A stretch of DNA of 64,000 nucleotides from Ramazzottius varieornatus (GCA_001949185.1 BDGG01000006.1:1036827-1100826); one strand, 5' to 3'; positions 39,280 to 51,313 are shown, numbered from the stretch's first letter. Notes: generated from the sequence alone by a model not told the origin. A program made the numbers and translations.

Positions 39280-42105
39280 ATGGTACGAAATGATCGTTTA
39301 CGGTTGTGCCTAAATTCTAAGTCGCCCGAAGATTTGGACGGCTCCAATGACCATGTATCTTAATTTGCAGGTGCTCCTGGCCGCTGCAGTATGCAACAAA
39401 CAGGGCAAAGGTACGTCTGAGAAAGGGAATCTTACTCGAACTAATGGTGGCGCAGTATTGGTCGGAATTTGCCTGGAACTGTGCGCGAGTTGACCAGGGT
39501 TATTATTCAGTGGATTTATCTTTGTAGCCTTGATATCCCGGCAGTTTGTGGAGATGACACGATCCCGCATCGAAGGGCTCCTCGCCTCATTCTCTAAGCT
39601 AATGACTACTGGAAAGCAGCATACGTTCGTGGAGACGGAGACGGTGCGCTTCGTGTACCAGCCCATCGATAAGATCTACATGGTGCTGATCACCACGCGG
39701 AACAGCAACATCCTTGAAGATCTGGAGACTTTGCGACTCTTCGCGCGCGTGGTAATTATCCTTCCTGTTCTTTTCTAGTGTTCAAGCTCTTTGACAGATT
39801 TGTGTGGAATTTTCAGGTGCCGGAATACTGCAAATTGTTGGATGAAACCGACGTCTTAAAAAATGCTTTCTCGTTGATCTTCGCTTTTGACGAGATTGTG
39901 GCGCTTGGATATCGTGAAAGTGTCAGTCTAGCGCAAATTCGAACCTTTACGGAGATGGATTCACAAGATGAGCGTATCCAGATCGCTCTGCGACAGGTAA
40001 GTTCTAGTGCTATCGAATTTGTCAGCAAGTATAGTACGACCTGATAGAAACTAATGCTTATTCATGGACGATGTCACGTGTCAGTAGCCTGGTTTCTGTT
40101 TGAGTCTACTTCCGGTTCGCTATTATCAGTGCACGATGTCGTTTGGTTTTGCAGACGCAAGAACGCGAAGCAAAGGAAGCTTCGAAGCGAAAAGCTAAGG
40201 AACTGACGCAAATGCGTAAGGACATCGCCAAGCTCGGGCGAGGTATGCCGAGTGGAATGGGCGGCATGGGCTCTTCCGCCAGCTCGTTCAATACACCCAT
40301 TGTGGAGAGTGTTCGAAACGAGGAAAAACCCACATCATCCTATCAAGCACCGTAAGCCAAATATTGATTCCCCTAAAAGGGTGATGTGTGGTTTCTCACA
40401 AAAAGTATTCCGGTTGTAGGAAAGCGTCAACAGGTAAAGCTATGAAACTTGGAGTGAAGACGAAAGATGTGGATCATTTTGTGGACCAGTTGAAGTCTGA
40501 AGGGGAAAGTAAGTTTAGAAAGTTTAGAGAAGTCTGTTTGCGTTTTTCTCTACGGTGTTCCGCTTTACAGAGGTGATGTCCTCGGCTGCTGCTTCGACCG
40601 CTCGAACGCCAGCTACGGTGGCCGAAGCGGCCAGCCAAGCTGCAGGACGAGAAAGGTGCGAGTTGGTTCTTTCAACTTTCCTATTCCTCCGAAATTTCGT
40701 TTCAGAAATTGGTAGTTAATTCTTTAGCGTTCACGTTGAGTCGAAAGAAGAGATTACAATGTTGATGAAGCGTGATGGTGGCTTGGTCGGAGATTTGGAA
40801 ATTACCGGCACGCTAGCCTTCCGTACGACTGACGAGAACCTGACCAAGTTGCAGCTTACTTTGGGTTCCGGTGAAAAACAGTGCAACATTCAGGTACGAA
40901 CGTATGAGGATTTTCGTTTGGACTTGGGAGGTTGGCAAATCAACGTACGGGATCGTCGTTTTATGTGGCGCACGTTTCCAGTCAGCAACTGTGAAAGCCT
41001 GCGCCCCTTATGATGACCGTTTCATGTGGCGCACTTTACCGAGCAACAACAATGAAGAGGCGCGCCTCTTGAGATAACGATCTCGAGTGGCGCACGCTTC
41101 TGGCCGAAAACAATGAGAACCTGCGCCACTTGGAATAACGATCTTGTACGGTTCATTTGCCGGTCTCCCAGTCTTAGTTACGGAAATGGCCCATGCAGAT
41201 GTTAGGTTGTGTTTCTTGCAGCTCTTCCCGAAGTTTGACAAGGCCAAATGGCTGAACGAAGGCGTCGCCACGCTGAAGGATCCCAATGAGGCCTTCCCAC
41301 TGAACATCGCCATTCCGCTTCTCCGATGGCGTATGTCTTCTTCCGACGAATCTGACATACCTCTAGCCATCAACTGCTGGCCTTCTGAAGCCGGTAAAGG
41401 ATGCACCGTCAATGTCGAGTACGTCCTGAACGACACTGCGCTGGAGTTGAACGATGTCGTCATTTCCATTCCGATACCGTAGGTTAATTTTATTCCTTCT
41501 ATGTGCTCACCTGGCTGAATATGTTCTTTTGGTATAGACAAGGGACTGGAACTCCGATTGTGGGTGATCTGGACAACGGACAGTACTCCTTCGAACGCGG
41601 GTCGTTAATGTGGAAGATTCCCGTCATTGATGACACAGCTGCAGTTGGAACCATGGAGTTCACTACACCGGGTGGAAACCCTAACTCGTTCTTCCCCATC
41701 AGAGTGAACTTTACGTGTGGAGTCAGCTTGGTCGGCGTTGAAGTATGTTCACACTTTGTACAAAAGACGATATTCGGAATGTAAATTACCAAGGCAAATG
41801 GAGGCTGGACAAACAAACTGGGCCAGACTGATTTTCCTAAGTGGCGCACGTTTATAGTGTTATTTGATGCAAGCGTGCGTCACTTGGAAAAGGGGTCTTG
41901 TCAAGTTGACAAGTGACGCAGTTTCCCAGTATTAGTGGCTGAAGCCATGCGTCACTAGGAAAAACGGTCGCGTCGAGTTTGCCTTCTCGGGTCCAAAATG
42001 ATCTGATTTTTGTAGGTTGAGGAAATTCATACGATTAAAGACGAAGAAGCAGTCAAGTTTTCCACGGAACACACTTTAGCCATCAAGAAGTACGAGATCA
42101 TTTAG
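39280..42105 (+). CDS. ARCN1: Coatomer subunit delta (delta-COP)
   Basis: Medium-type adaptor subunit of the COPI coat, acting in Golgi-to-ER retrograde transport. The first coding exon is only the ATG (39280-39282), spliced to [13 protein letters not shown] at 39371. Later exons cover the longin domain ([81 protein letters not shown]), a charged linker ([16 protein letters not shown]), the conserved [20 protein letters not shown], and the C-terminal mu-homology domain ([63 protein letters not shown]). It ends [15 protein letters not shown]. Every segment of the family is present in order, in roughly ten exons totalling close to the usual ~510 residues. Two introns near the 3' end carry palindromic repeats. 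Splicing off the initiator codon alone is unusual but fits the donor ATG|GTACGA and acceptor TTTGCAG. Confidence 0.95.
40958..41138. repeat. Palindromic repeat array in a delta-COP intron
   Basis: Three units in a row: TTATGTGGCGCACGTTTCC, TCATGTGGCGCACTTTAC and CGAGTGGCGCACGCTTCTGG, each followed by a diverged right arm (GCCTGCGCCCCTTATG, GGCGCGCCTCTTGAG, CCTGCGCCACTTGG) and a GATCTTGT/ACGATCT spacer. Confidence 0.8.
41838..41968. repeat. Palindromic repeat array in the last delta-COP intron
   Basis: Two units: CTAAGTGGCGCACGTTTATA ... AGCGTGCGTCACTTGG and ACAAGTGACGCAGTTTCC ... GCCATGCGTCACTAGG. Confidence 0.75.
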
Positions 42106-42550
42106 CCATTTATTCCGAATACTTTTTTTACTCTCAAACGTTGGTCTTCTGCGAGAATAATAACCCGTAGCTATCTTTTTTATCTGTTTGTGCAAACTGG
42201 GATTTTCTTGCTATGATTTGACCCCATAACTTCTCGGAAGAAGTCTGGTAGACGATCGAGGTGAGGTCGCGTCGCTCCTTTGCCGCGTTAACTTATCTCA
42301 TGCTTGCAGGCGTTATCGTTCTGGTATAAAACGTGATCCATTTCTCGCGTTATCTTCGTTGTAAACAAAAGTCACGAACCAGGATGCTGAAAAGTATCAA
42401 GGCCAGTCTTGATTTGAGCGAGCTTATCTTCCACAGAAGCTACAACTAGTCACTTACCGTTCCCCAAATTCACATTTTCTCCCGTAAGCGTATTTATTCG
42501 TCCAAAACCTATCGTATCCAGAAAAGTGATTCTCGCTTACAACTTCCGCC
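42106..42550. other. Gap between delta-COP and the chitinase
   Basis: 3' flank of delta-COP and promoter of the chitinase. Nothing else recognised. Confidence 0.5.
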
Positions 42551-43711
42551 ATGGCTAATCTTGTATTACTTCTCGTATTACCGTCCTTCATGGCTGGAGC
42601 TCACGCTCAGCTAGTGACTGAAAAACAGTTCCAGGATGCCTTGACGTTGAACAAGTACCGGAAACCATCCAACACACAGTATCGCAACTTTATCCAGCGG
42701 ACCGCCAATGGACGCATCAAGGACAAGCGAGAACTGGCCATGTTCCTGGCTAACATCGAGCACGAATCCGGTGGGCTGGTGTACACGGAAGAAATCGGAC
42801 CGCCACCACCCGGAAGGTACCCTTATCCTGCGCTGGACAGGCCCGGAAAAACGTACCATGGTCGCGGATATATCCAACTAACCTGGTAAGACACAGAATA
42901 ATTTCTGAAGCATTCAAGAATATTTCGCCACTTCGAAGACCGCTGTTTTGCCGAGTTGTTAAGTGGCGAACGCTTTCGGTGATATTGGCTGGAAGCGTGC
43001 GCCACTTGGAAAAACAATATTACTGAGTTTGTTTGTCGACTTCCCAACTGGGCAAAACCATAAATAATCGATTGTATTCCGGTTAAATACGATACCGATG
43101 GTACAGTACTTGAGTATTGTTACAAGAATGGTCTCTCTTGTTGAAGGTCTTACAACTACAAAGCAGCCTCGGAAGCTCTCTATAAGGATGCCCGCCTGTT
43201 AAACAACCCGGAACAGGTCGCCACCAACGACGCCATTGCCTGGGATGTTTCCTACTGGTTCTGGTCTGCTAACGTCCATGACAGGGCCGGCGTTCAACAA
43301 GGAAACTTCGGCAAGACCATTCGAGCCATCAACAGCGGAGAATGTCAGGGCGACCGGCAAAAGATCGCACGCAAACGTATCACCCTGTACGAGAACGTCC
43401 TCCGGGCCTTCGGTATCTTCAAGAGCGCAGCCTCGTGCAGCGACCCATGTGACTGTGTCATTCCGACCACACTTGGAAGCGGTGGCGGCGGCGGTGGCGG
43501 AGGTGGTGGCGGAGGTGGTAGTGGAGGTGGTAGTGGAGGTGGTAGTGGAGGTTCGGCATGCTCGCAGACCTACACGGTCCAGTCCGGCGATTCCTTCTGG
43601 TCTATCGCCAACAAGCACAATATGACTGTTCAGCAACTACAAGCTCTCAATCCTACCGTCACGAATCCATCATTGATTTATCCTGGGCAGATTCTTTGCG
43701 TTCGTCGGTGA
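42551..43711 (+). CDS. Secreted GH19 chitinase with Gly-rich linker and LysM domain
   Basis: Two exons (42551-42885 and 43147-43711) give 299 residues. A signal peptide of about 19 residues (hydrophobic, ending AGAHA-Q) implies export. The catalytic domain is glycoside hydrolase family 19: LAMFLANIEHESGG with the family's first catalytic Glu, a second acidic segment YTEEIG, then KTYHGRGYIQLTW spliced to SYNYKAASEAL, and DVSYWFWSANVHD and FGKTIRAINSGECQG downstream. GH19 enzymes hydrolyse chitin with inversion. A long Gly/Ser linker, encoded by GGTGGC-type repeats at 43480-43550, leads to a C-terminal LysM module (TYTVQSGDSFWSIANKHNMT ... YPGQILCV), which binds chitin. The domain order is catalytic then LysM. 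GH19 is mainly a plant and bacterial family and is patchy in animals; the intron and neighbours show it is a resident nuclear gene. It may act in moulting, feeding or defence. Confidence 0.9.
42925..43013. repeat. Palindromic repeat in the chitinase intron
   Basis: TTAAGTGGCGAACGCTTTCG ... AGCGTGCGCCACTTGG, preceded by a diverged arm TTCGCCACTTCG. Confidence 0.75.
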
Positions 43712-45697
43712 ATTTGGAGACAAAAAAATGTTTTCTACCGATGCGTCGTAAATTAAAATGTTGGAGGTGGATGGAAATGTTCGTTTCAGTAGTTTCGTTG
43801 TGATGTTGAGCCGTTTCGAGATTTGCATGAGCTGAACCTGGGATATGACCCAGAGAACTCGCGCTGTTGATTTTAATTGTCCAATGTTGCTGGGTAACAA
43901 ATCAAAACGAGGCGAAACTCCAACTGATGTTCTAGTAAGGATCTCGAACTAGGAAGTGACTTCCTAATCATGGCGTTATTGGGCCTGAACAGGACGATTT
44001 TTTTCCTCTGGTATGCGGTCTGTCATTGTGTGCAGATATCCTCTCATCCACACCGGTAAACAAGCCATCCGAGATACCCCAGCAGCACATTGCACTGTAC
44101 GACGAATCGTCCGAAGTTGGATGGTCTTCAGGATTACGGCGGTGTTTTCGTGGGAAGTGTATCCACGAAGTGCAATCACCAGCGCAGTTTAAAACTGCCT
44201 GTTTTGACCATCCCCGCTCTCGTTCAGTAAGGTAATTACACCATTAGAGTCTATGATTATAAGAGGAGCGTCTGAGGCAGCTTACCCATTTTTCTTCCTG
44301 TTGCCTTACCGGTTCCCTCGAGTACTCTACTTCCGGATCAAGCGGCCGTATAGCTAAAAAAGGCAGACTAAACAGGAAAAGCAGCACTTTAGAGAGGAGA
44401 ACAGATACGCCAGAACAGCAAAAGCTGTATAGTGGTGTAAATCAAAGACAGTCTCGAATCGCTACATGGGGCTCTCCCTAAGTTAGCGATTCGGGCTGCC
44501 ACTGTTTGACCATGTCAATCATTTTTATTGTGCAAAAATTAAAAATGCTTGCCCGGGACGTTGCCGCTGGCACGATATAGTTTTCACCTGTCGATGAAAG
44601 ATCCAACGATCAAGAACAACACGTTTCCGGTAGGCTGTGTGTATTTTCGTCCAGTGCGATTGGCAATGTCTCGACTTCCATTGCGTTGATATCTGATGCG
44701 AAGACCAGATATTTATCGGGAAACATGTTCCATTCTCCAATGTCCACAACTATCCATTTGTCAATTTCTATCTTTCGGCATCTGTAGAACCTTTATGTCC
44801 CTTTGCTTTTGATTCATCTTGAGACTAGCATGTTGATGGATAGCCGGCAAAATGAAAGGATATTTCTGAGCTCTAAATCTGACAGGGCCAGTTTTCTTTG
44901 CCACTGTCCCTACTTCGTCTTATCAGGGACGGGGGGTCAAAGTGTCGCAGACCATCTACGGTAGCAGTGTCAAAGCCACCACTGCCAAACGCAGTGGCGC
45001 CACTGTATGGAGAGCCCATGAGCGTGATGATCAGCATATTTGCATGTAAGGATCGTCGCAGTTCTTGAAACATGAACCTTACGGCCCATATCCAAAGATT
45101 TTGTACTTGTCAGTTGGCGGACCAATCGATCCAGAACATTCCTAGTCGTGACCGAGAAAGCGACCCTTTAATGTATGTTCGGCTGTCCTTGCCGGCGCGA
45201 ACTTCGGTTGGCGTAAAACAATGTATCGGACGGAACAAGGCCTACTTAGTTGTCAGGAGTTGGCGCCTCCGGTGTTCTTGGCTTACGTCTGTACTCTGTA
45301 GCTTCTACTTTCAGTTGACAAGGCAAAGCGTATCGAGCACAACGTCGTCTGCAACGCTTTTTCACCGGCCTGGTCGCCAGTAAATCCACCAGGATCTTTT
45401 CTTTCGGATTTTCACAAGAATTACATTGGCTTGCTGTTCATTTAGCTGGAGCGACCCACATGCTCCTTATTACGGGTAAGTTTTAGCTGGTGAATTTCGA
45501 AGATCCTTCATGCCAGTTCATTGTCACTGTTTCGTCGGTCTTTTTCGCAGTTTCCTACTGGACTTGTTCGGTGCAACTGAAGACTCGCAGCGTTTGCAAA
45601 AGCTTCACTGGTAAACCGACGCTTTGCTGCATGTGTAACTTGGCGTAGTCGACAACACTGTCTGCGACTATATAGCCCATAATGTCAGTTCTTTCCA
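43712..45697. other. Gap downstream of the chitinase
   Basis: No gene supported. Open stretches are short, without splice logic or recognisable motifs. Confidence 0.5.
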
Positions 45698-45850
45698 TCA
45701 GTTCCTATTCCAGTTCCGGAACTGGAATAGGAACTGAAATGTTTTTTGAGGAACTGGAACTGAAATTAAAAGAACTGAAATGAAAAACCTGGAACTGGAA
45801 TAGGAACTGGAACTCGAATTGTGGAAGATCCGGGACTGAAATTTTCCTTT
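45698..45850. repeat. 40-bp perfect palindrome and GGAACTGGAA-type repeats
   Basis: 45698-45737 is a perfect palindrome with no spacer, centred on TTCC|GGAA (arm CAGTTCCTATTCCAGTTCC plus one flanking pair). It is followed to 45850 by degenerate GGAACTGGAACTGAAAT-type tandem sequence. Confidence 0.9.
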
Positions 45851-48127
45851 GGTTCCTTTGGTTCCTGTGGTCTGAGTACTTTCTAGCTTTTGATTTCCAA
45901 TGGTTCTGTATTATTTGGTCTGCTGCTGTCGTGGTCGCTAAAATATTTTGGAGTATAACATGGGTAAATATATGGCGGAACTTTAACGACTCTATTTTAG
46001 TTTTGATTTTACCTAAAAAAAAAGGCTTTGTGAGTAAAAGGCTTTGTGAGCTCTTGCCCAGGGTTCATACACAGTTAAATATAGTTCTTGGATGATATCC
46101 ACTGTTCCTCGCTAGGAAAATGTGGGGATCCAAGACTTCATGTCGACATCCACAAACCAACATTTTCCAGATTCATTTTGATCGTCTGCGTGACCATTGA
46201 CTTTGCGGCTTGGTTTCTAGCTCAGCGCATCCAGATACCTTGGATTGTTTTGATGCCGGATGTCGTTCCTAGTTCCTGTTTGTAGTCTTTATCGTCATGT
46301 TTGTCAAAAGTCGAAGCAAAAGAGCACTAGTGTTTGCACTGTACACTTAGATACTCAAATCATCTTCACCTTAGCAAATTGGCTGTCAGTCTGCTCAGAC
46401 TGGATGGAATCTCCGTTGATAGCCACTGCAGGTTCCGTGAAGAAGTTGTTTGCAGTCGGCGATTTTCCCATCACCGCTGGACAGCTAATTTTCGGAAACT
46501 ACTTTGTGTAATTGACATTCTATACATTGTGGTGACGAATCGAAAGTAACTATCAAGATATCTCAAAGGATTAGGAGTCTGAGGCGCAGTCTATCCCAGA
46601 CTGAGCTTCGAGACCCTGACTGCCGTTTTCAATTGAACCGCACGAAGCCAATGTTAGCTCGAAATACTAGCCATCCCCGCGCAACCGCTGGATAGAAACC
46701 AGCCAGCAGGTAGCACGCGGGACTTCTAGCTGCATAATGATTGCAGCCTAATCCCAGTCAATTTCAGCATTTCTGCCTTGTTATGACAATCGATAGGAAG
46801 TGTGTACGGTTTATCGTTCGTAGGCCTGTGGGAGAAAGTTTCGAGAAGCACTTTGTGAATGGCCCGGCGTGGCCATCACAGTCATGCGCATTCTGACTGC
46901 GAAACTTCTGTCGGGCAATAACAAAATCAGGATTCTGCACGCACCGGTATGTTTCAGTCATCCAAGTTTATGGAACATTGGCACAGACTAGCGGGATCTT
47001 TTCCGTCTGGCGCGTTCATTTTGACCCTGCTTTCAATAATAAACAGGGATGAAGGCAGATTGACGACTCGTTGCGTTGTCCTAGTTGGCTCCATCGTGTC
47101 GGTCTGACATACCGATGCGAAACGTTACTCCCCCCTCCCCCCTTCATGCATTCCATCTGCTCCATAGTGTGGTTGTGGTCTACCGGGATGTGGCAAATAA
47201 CCGGCTCTCGATCCGGTGTGCATTAGCTGGTGTTTACTTCTAGTCCTGCATTCCTCATGACCATCGTTTTTGTTTACGTAGGTGTGCATTTTGGGGCTCG
47301 CAGTAGTGGAGAAGATATTGAATTTTCGACAGAGCTCATCCTCGGTTACTCAAAGAACGTACGGATGTTTGTGAAGGCGTCATATGTAGGCGTCCAATGA
47401 ACCGCAGTGTCACCGGAGTATACCGGTGGCGTCTCTCGGTATTATAGTATGTCGTGTCATGCCAGGGGAGCTTACGGTAGGAGCGCCTCGGGCATTCCCA
47501 GCTTCCCAGCTGTGGATCCCTTGCAAGACATCTTCCAGAAGCTTACACAAGTCAGTTCTGCCTTTTGCTTGTACCTAGCGGTCCAGCTCTTGATTCCCTC
47601 GTGTTTGATTGTTCGGATGCGATATTTTCCCCGTGTTGCATCCTTTGGGCCCTGAGCTTGCTGGTGCATCTCTGAGAGAAGTCCGATCAACTTCCGGCTC
47701 GATTCATCGTGTTTCTTGCTAGGGCTTGTCTTCAAAAGTCGATGTGACAGATCTGGACCTTCTGTCCTGTATCGGTCGTGAGTCAGGGTGAGGAACCTTT
47801 CAGCTCGACGTTGTCTTCGTGTGGTTCGTTGTAACGGGCGATACGTTCGTAGACGGAGGTCGTTTTGCGTACGATTTCACGGATTCGGACCGGCGATGAA
47901 GGCCTCCACTCTAAAAGGTTTATTGCGGTCGCCAGCTAGCGTGCAATTTTTGGCACTGCTTAAGGCTTGGAGTTCAATTAAGGAGCCTCAAATGGGGGTG
48001 GGGCTCACCTAGGCGTTGCCTCCTTCTGGGTGTTGGCGATACGGTTGGGCATGGTGCTCCTTTATCGGCTAGATCCACCAGCTCATGCACCCCCGACATC
48101 TACTGTTTCATATGACGTGTGAATATT
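45851..48127. other. Gene-poor gap
   Basis: No supported gene, RNA or complete repeat element. A direct repeat of AAAAGGCTTTGTGAG lies near 46020-46050. Confidence 0.45.
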
Positions 48128-48562
48128 AGGGGCTTACAAAGATAGATTAAACCGCTGGTGGAATTACAACGCTGGTGTAATTGCCGCCACCCACACCCTT
48201 ACGATTGGCCTATTCATTCCACCAGACATTACACCTTCGGTGTAATTACGAGTCGCTCCGGAACGACTCGTAACTACACCAGACTTAACCAACATCCCGA
48301 GTGCGCTGTGCTCCCCTCCAAACTTTCAAATGTCACTTCCATGACGAAGTTTCTCGCTACCCGTCCTACTGCTGAGTGTATAGTGGTTCCTCCGACATCA
48401 AAGATCTCATAATTCTCCGATCATACTAACCTGCAGTGCGGGGCTTCAAAACAAGCCGTTACACCGCTTTCCTAACTGGTCAAAAAAAATTTCTGGGCGT
48501 ATCCACCAAAGTAGCTGGTGTAATTACACCACCAAGCCAGCTTAGTCTTTGTAAGCCCTTAT
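48128..48562. mobile_element. MITE with GGGCTTACAAAGA ends
   Basis: About 435 bp. The left end AGGGGCTTACAAAGATAG and the reverse complement of the right end AAGGGCTTACAAAGACTAAG match, followed on both sides by CTGGTGG/CTTGGTGG and GTAATTAC motifs. The interior has several GGTGTAATTAC copies and the palindromic ACGAGTCG..CCGGAACGACTCGT. Non-coding. Confidence 0.7.
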
Positions 48563-48810
48563 TGATTGTTTTTTCCACCGCCTAAAACAAGTCACGTCAC
48601 ATCTCATTGGTGGTTCGACGAATCGTACGGTTGAACCTTGTTTGATGTTGATAATTTTTCTGTCGTTGCTGGGATAGTTGGGATGGGGATGAGTTTCTTG
48701 AAGCTCATTCCTCCTATAGTCTTGATAGTTTCGAGTGCTTCGATGGTCATGTTAGGGCCAACACCCGACAGACGTGGAAACTTCTGACTGTACCTGATCG
48801 CCTTGTCGTG
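48563..48810. other. Short gap between two MITEs
   Basis: No supported feature. Confidence 0.4.
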
Positions 48811-48980
48811 TAAGGGAGCATTCTTTAATGACGTCAGGTACCCAGGGAGGGATGATGGGTACCCGAAACCTGACAGCAATGCTATGAAAGCCAGTTGATT
48901 GCTTGAATTACCTGAGATGGGGGGGGGGATGGTCAGGCCTGCTAATCTCAAAACCTGACGTCATTAATGAATGCTCCCTA
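48811..48980. mobile_element. MITE with GGGAGCATTC ends
   Basis: 170 bp. Left TAAGGGAGCATTCTTTAATG and mirrored right end TAGGGAGCATTCATTAATG, both followed by ACGTCAGGT: about 27 bp of near-perfect inverted repeat. The interior includes a G10 run at about 48921. Confidence 0.8.
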
Positions 48981-49384
48981 ACGATTACGCGCCTAAGATG
49001 TATCCCGCATTCTTACATCTCAAATGGGGGTTGAGCCGGACTTCGGCCAAGTATTCGCGGATACTGTCGGGGGCGAAAAGTACGAAACAACTTCTTTTAG
49101 CTATGGCCACATCGATCATCGCGCCAGTCAGATCTTCAAGGCTCCCTGGTCCTACGCCGCACGGTCGGTTTGGTGTCACACCGATCGACCGTGACCTTGC
49201 GAGGGCTTGGAACAGTCTCAGGCAGCCCAGTACCGAAAACTTTAATCCGACTTCGCTCGAAAGGTCGGATCCAATAATGACGGGATGGCCACTTCACTGT
49301 GGCCAAGTAGCCAGTGCAAGATACGATCTTAGAGGAAGGGAAAGTGCGCCTAAGACGCTGTACGAGTGGCCGTAAACGCGGATT
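48981..49384. other. Gap between MITEs
   Basis: A 134-codon plus-strand open stretch (48971-49375) starts inside the preceding MITE and shows no recognised domain; it includes Arg/Pro-rich sequence such as PTPHGRFGVTPIDRDLARAW. It may be a fragment of an old element. Confidence 0.35.
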
Positions 49385-49534
49385 GTACACGCGTCTGGCC
49401 TAATTATTGGCCGGGACAAAATTTTTGGCCACCGGCAGCGCTTTGATTGATTGGTCTGTTTAGCTGGCAGCTGCCGCTTTCGGCGGGTGGCCGAAATTTT
49501 TTTCCCCGCCAATAATAAGGCCAGGCTCGTGTAC
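49385..49534. mobile_element. MITE with GTACACG..CTGGCC ends
   Basis: 150 bp. Left GTACACGCGTCTGGCCTAAT and mirrored right end GTACACGAGCCTGGCCTTAT, continuing through TTGGC.GGGA.AAAATTT. Same family ends as the MITE at 31701-31871. Confidence 0.8.
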
Positions 49535-49696
49535 TCCTTCGGCGTAAATTCCCACTTTTACGACAGAAATTAATCCAACTGAACGGTGCTGGCCAAAGCC
49601 CAACTGACTCAGTGTAACTCGAAACATCCAAATGATTTTTCGGGTAAAGGGCGCAGTAAAAATGGTTTGCTGCAATGCAATTTCTTTTTTGTCCAC
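49535..49696. other. Gap at the NUMT left border
   Basis: Either nuclear sequence or diverged upstream 12S rRNA; I cannot place the NUMT border precisely. Confidence 0.3.
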
Positions 49697-49825
49697 TTAA
49701 ATAGGATATTTAAATACAATTGGATTTGAAAGTGAAAATATGTGTATTTTTACTTTGAATATTTTTCCGAGTGTGCACATATCGCCCGTCACTTTTTCCC
49801 TTCGGAAAAAAAAGTCGTAACAAAG
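49697..49825 (+). pseudogene. rrnS: NUMT: 3' end of mitochondrial 12S rRNA
   Basis: GGATTTGAAAGTGAAAAT, then GTGTGCACATATCGCCCGTC and AAGTCGTAACAAAGTA are the universal 3'-end signatures of small-subunit mitochondrial rRNA. The 5' part is missing, and the copy is cut directly by a MITE at 49826. Confidence 0.8.
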
Positions 49826-50245
49826 TAGAGCACGGCCGCGTGCGCTGTACTGCACTGCAGCTGTGCTGTGCTGCAGCACAGCTCCAGTGCGAAAATCGAC
49901 GAAATTCGTGCAGCACAGCGCAGCAATGCAGCATGAAGCCGAAGACTGCCTCGCAGATCCACGGACCAACACTTACCAAAAATTGGTACTTTTGGGTATT
50001 CGAGTTTCAGGCATCCGAGTTTTGCCGTACCGTATGGCCACGTTTTCCCGGTGGACTACCCATTTTGCCGATAATACTATAAGGTACGTCAGTACATCAG
50101 CGTGCAGCGCAGTTGCAAGAGGTCCATGTGCATCTGCAGCGCAGATGCCCAGCCACTGGGCATGAAAGTTGTGCAGCACAGCGCAGCGTAGAGCAACCTG
50201 GTAGCGTGCGCAGCACAGTTGCTGCGTAATTTTGAAGCATTTTTT
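49826..50245 (+). mobile_element. hAT-like MITE A inside the NUMT
   Basis: Begins TAGAGCACGGCCGCG and is rich in GCAGCACAG/CTGCAGCACAGC motifs. The same family in reverse orientation lies at 51314-51745, sharing GTTGTGCAGCACAGCGCAGC and the GGGCATGAAAG region. The right edge is approximate. Confidence 0.7.
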
Positions 50246-51313
50246 CTTTTACAATTAATTATTATCCTTTTTTGGGTTGCCTTAAAGAAAACGCAATAAT
50301 ATTTACATTTGAATTTCATACGAAGAGAGGGAAAATGTTTTGTTAAAAAATAAATAACTATGAATAATGAGTTGGAAATCGTGCCTTGAGGCTAAGGATT
50401 TTTCTATTTATTTAATTTAGCGTTTCTCGATTATTAAGTTTTTCTAAGACCGTATTGTTTTATAGTGGAAAATTTAAATTCAAAATAAAAAAGTGATAAA
50501 AAGTTTCGACTTAATAGGTATCTAGTTAATTAATTTTAAATTTAGTTTTTTTCTTTCAAATCCAAGCTCAAAGGTATAAATTTTCATTTCCCCCTTCCCA
50601 ATTGCAAGTTTTCTGATATTTGAATTAAAATTTGAGGGGTGTAGTTTTATAACTTGTTGGTTTAATATTTTTTTTAATTGAAATAAAAATTTAGTTTAAT
50701 CGCGTGAGGGATAAAACTATGATAAAATTAGTAGAATTATTGTTTATTAAGCTTTAATAATATTTAAAATATTTGAAATTAATCTGACTTTATTTTTTCA
50801 TCTGTTTTGCAAAAACATAGTACTGAGGGATAATTTAGTATAATGTCTGCTCGGTGATATATTAACGGCTGTAGATTTCTATGCTAAGGTAGCATAATCA
50901 TTTGTCCCTTTATTGGGGACTGGAGTGAAAGGCGCTTTGAAAAATTTTTTCTTCGTTTATTGAATTGAATTTAGAATTCTAAGTGAGAATACTTTTTATG
51001 AGTAAAAGGACGAAAGGACCCCATAGAGCTGTAAATAGTTTTTGATTTTTCTCATACAGTTTGATTTTAACTGGGGTGGTTAATGGGATCTCATTTATAA
51101 GAAAAACTTTTATTGGTGTACCAGGATCCACTTATGATGTGATAAAAAATATTTTACCTTGGGGGTAACAGCGTTATTTTTAAGAAGAGTTCAAACTGTT
51201 TTAAAAGTTTACGACCTCGATGTTGGATTAAAGTCACTTGATGGGACAGATCGTTTTTAAGTTTGTCTGTTCGACCCATAAAACTTTTCATGATCTGATC
51301 TCAAATTAGAGCA
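50246..51313 (+). pseudogene. rrnL: NUMT: mitochondrial 16S rRNA, 5' and central part
   Basis: The AT-rich sequence contains conserved large-subunit blocks: GCTCGGTGATATATTAACGGC, TAAGGTAGCATAATCATTTGT, GTGAAAGG, AAAGGACGAAAGGACCCCATAGAG, TTTACCTTGGGGGTAACAGCG, TTACGACCTCGATGTTGGAT and TTCGACCCATAAAACTTT. The rRNA then breaks at a MITE and resumes at 51746. A trnV would be expected at its start but MITE A occupies that site. Confidence 0.9.

Noticed and set aside
43480-43550. GGT/GGC-rich tract as a free microsatellite
   Set aside because: It is in frame and encodes the Gly-rich linker of the chitinase.
48971-49375. 134-codon plus-strand frame as a gene
   Set aside because: Starts inside a MITE, with no splice context or recognised domain.
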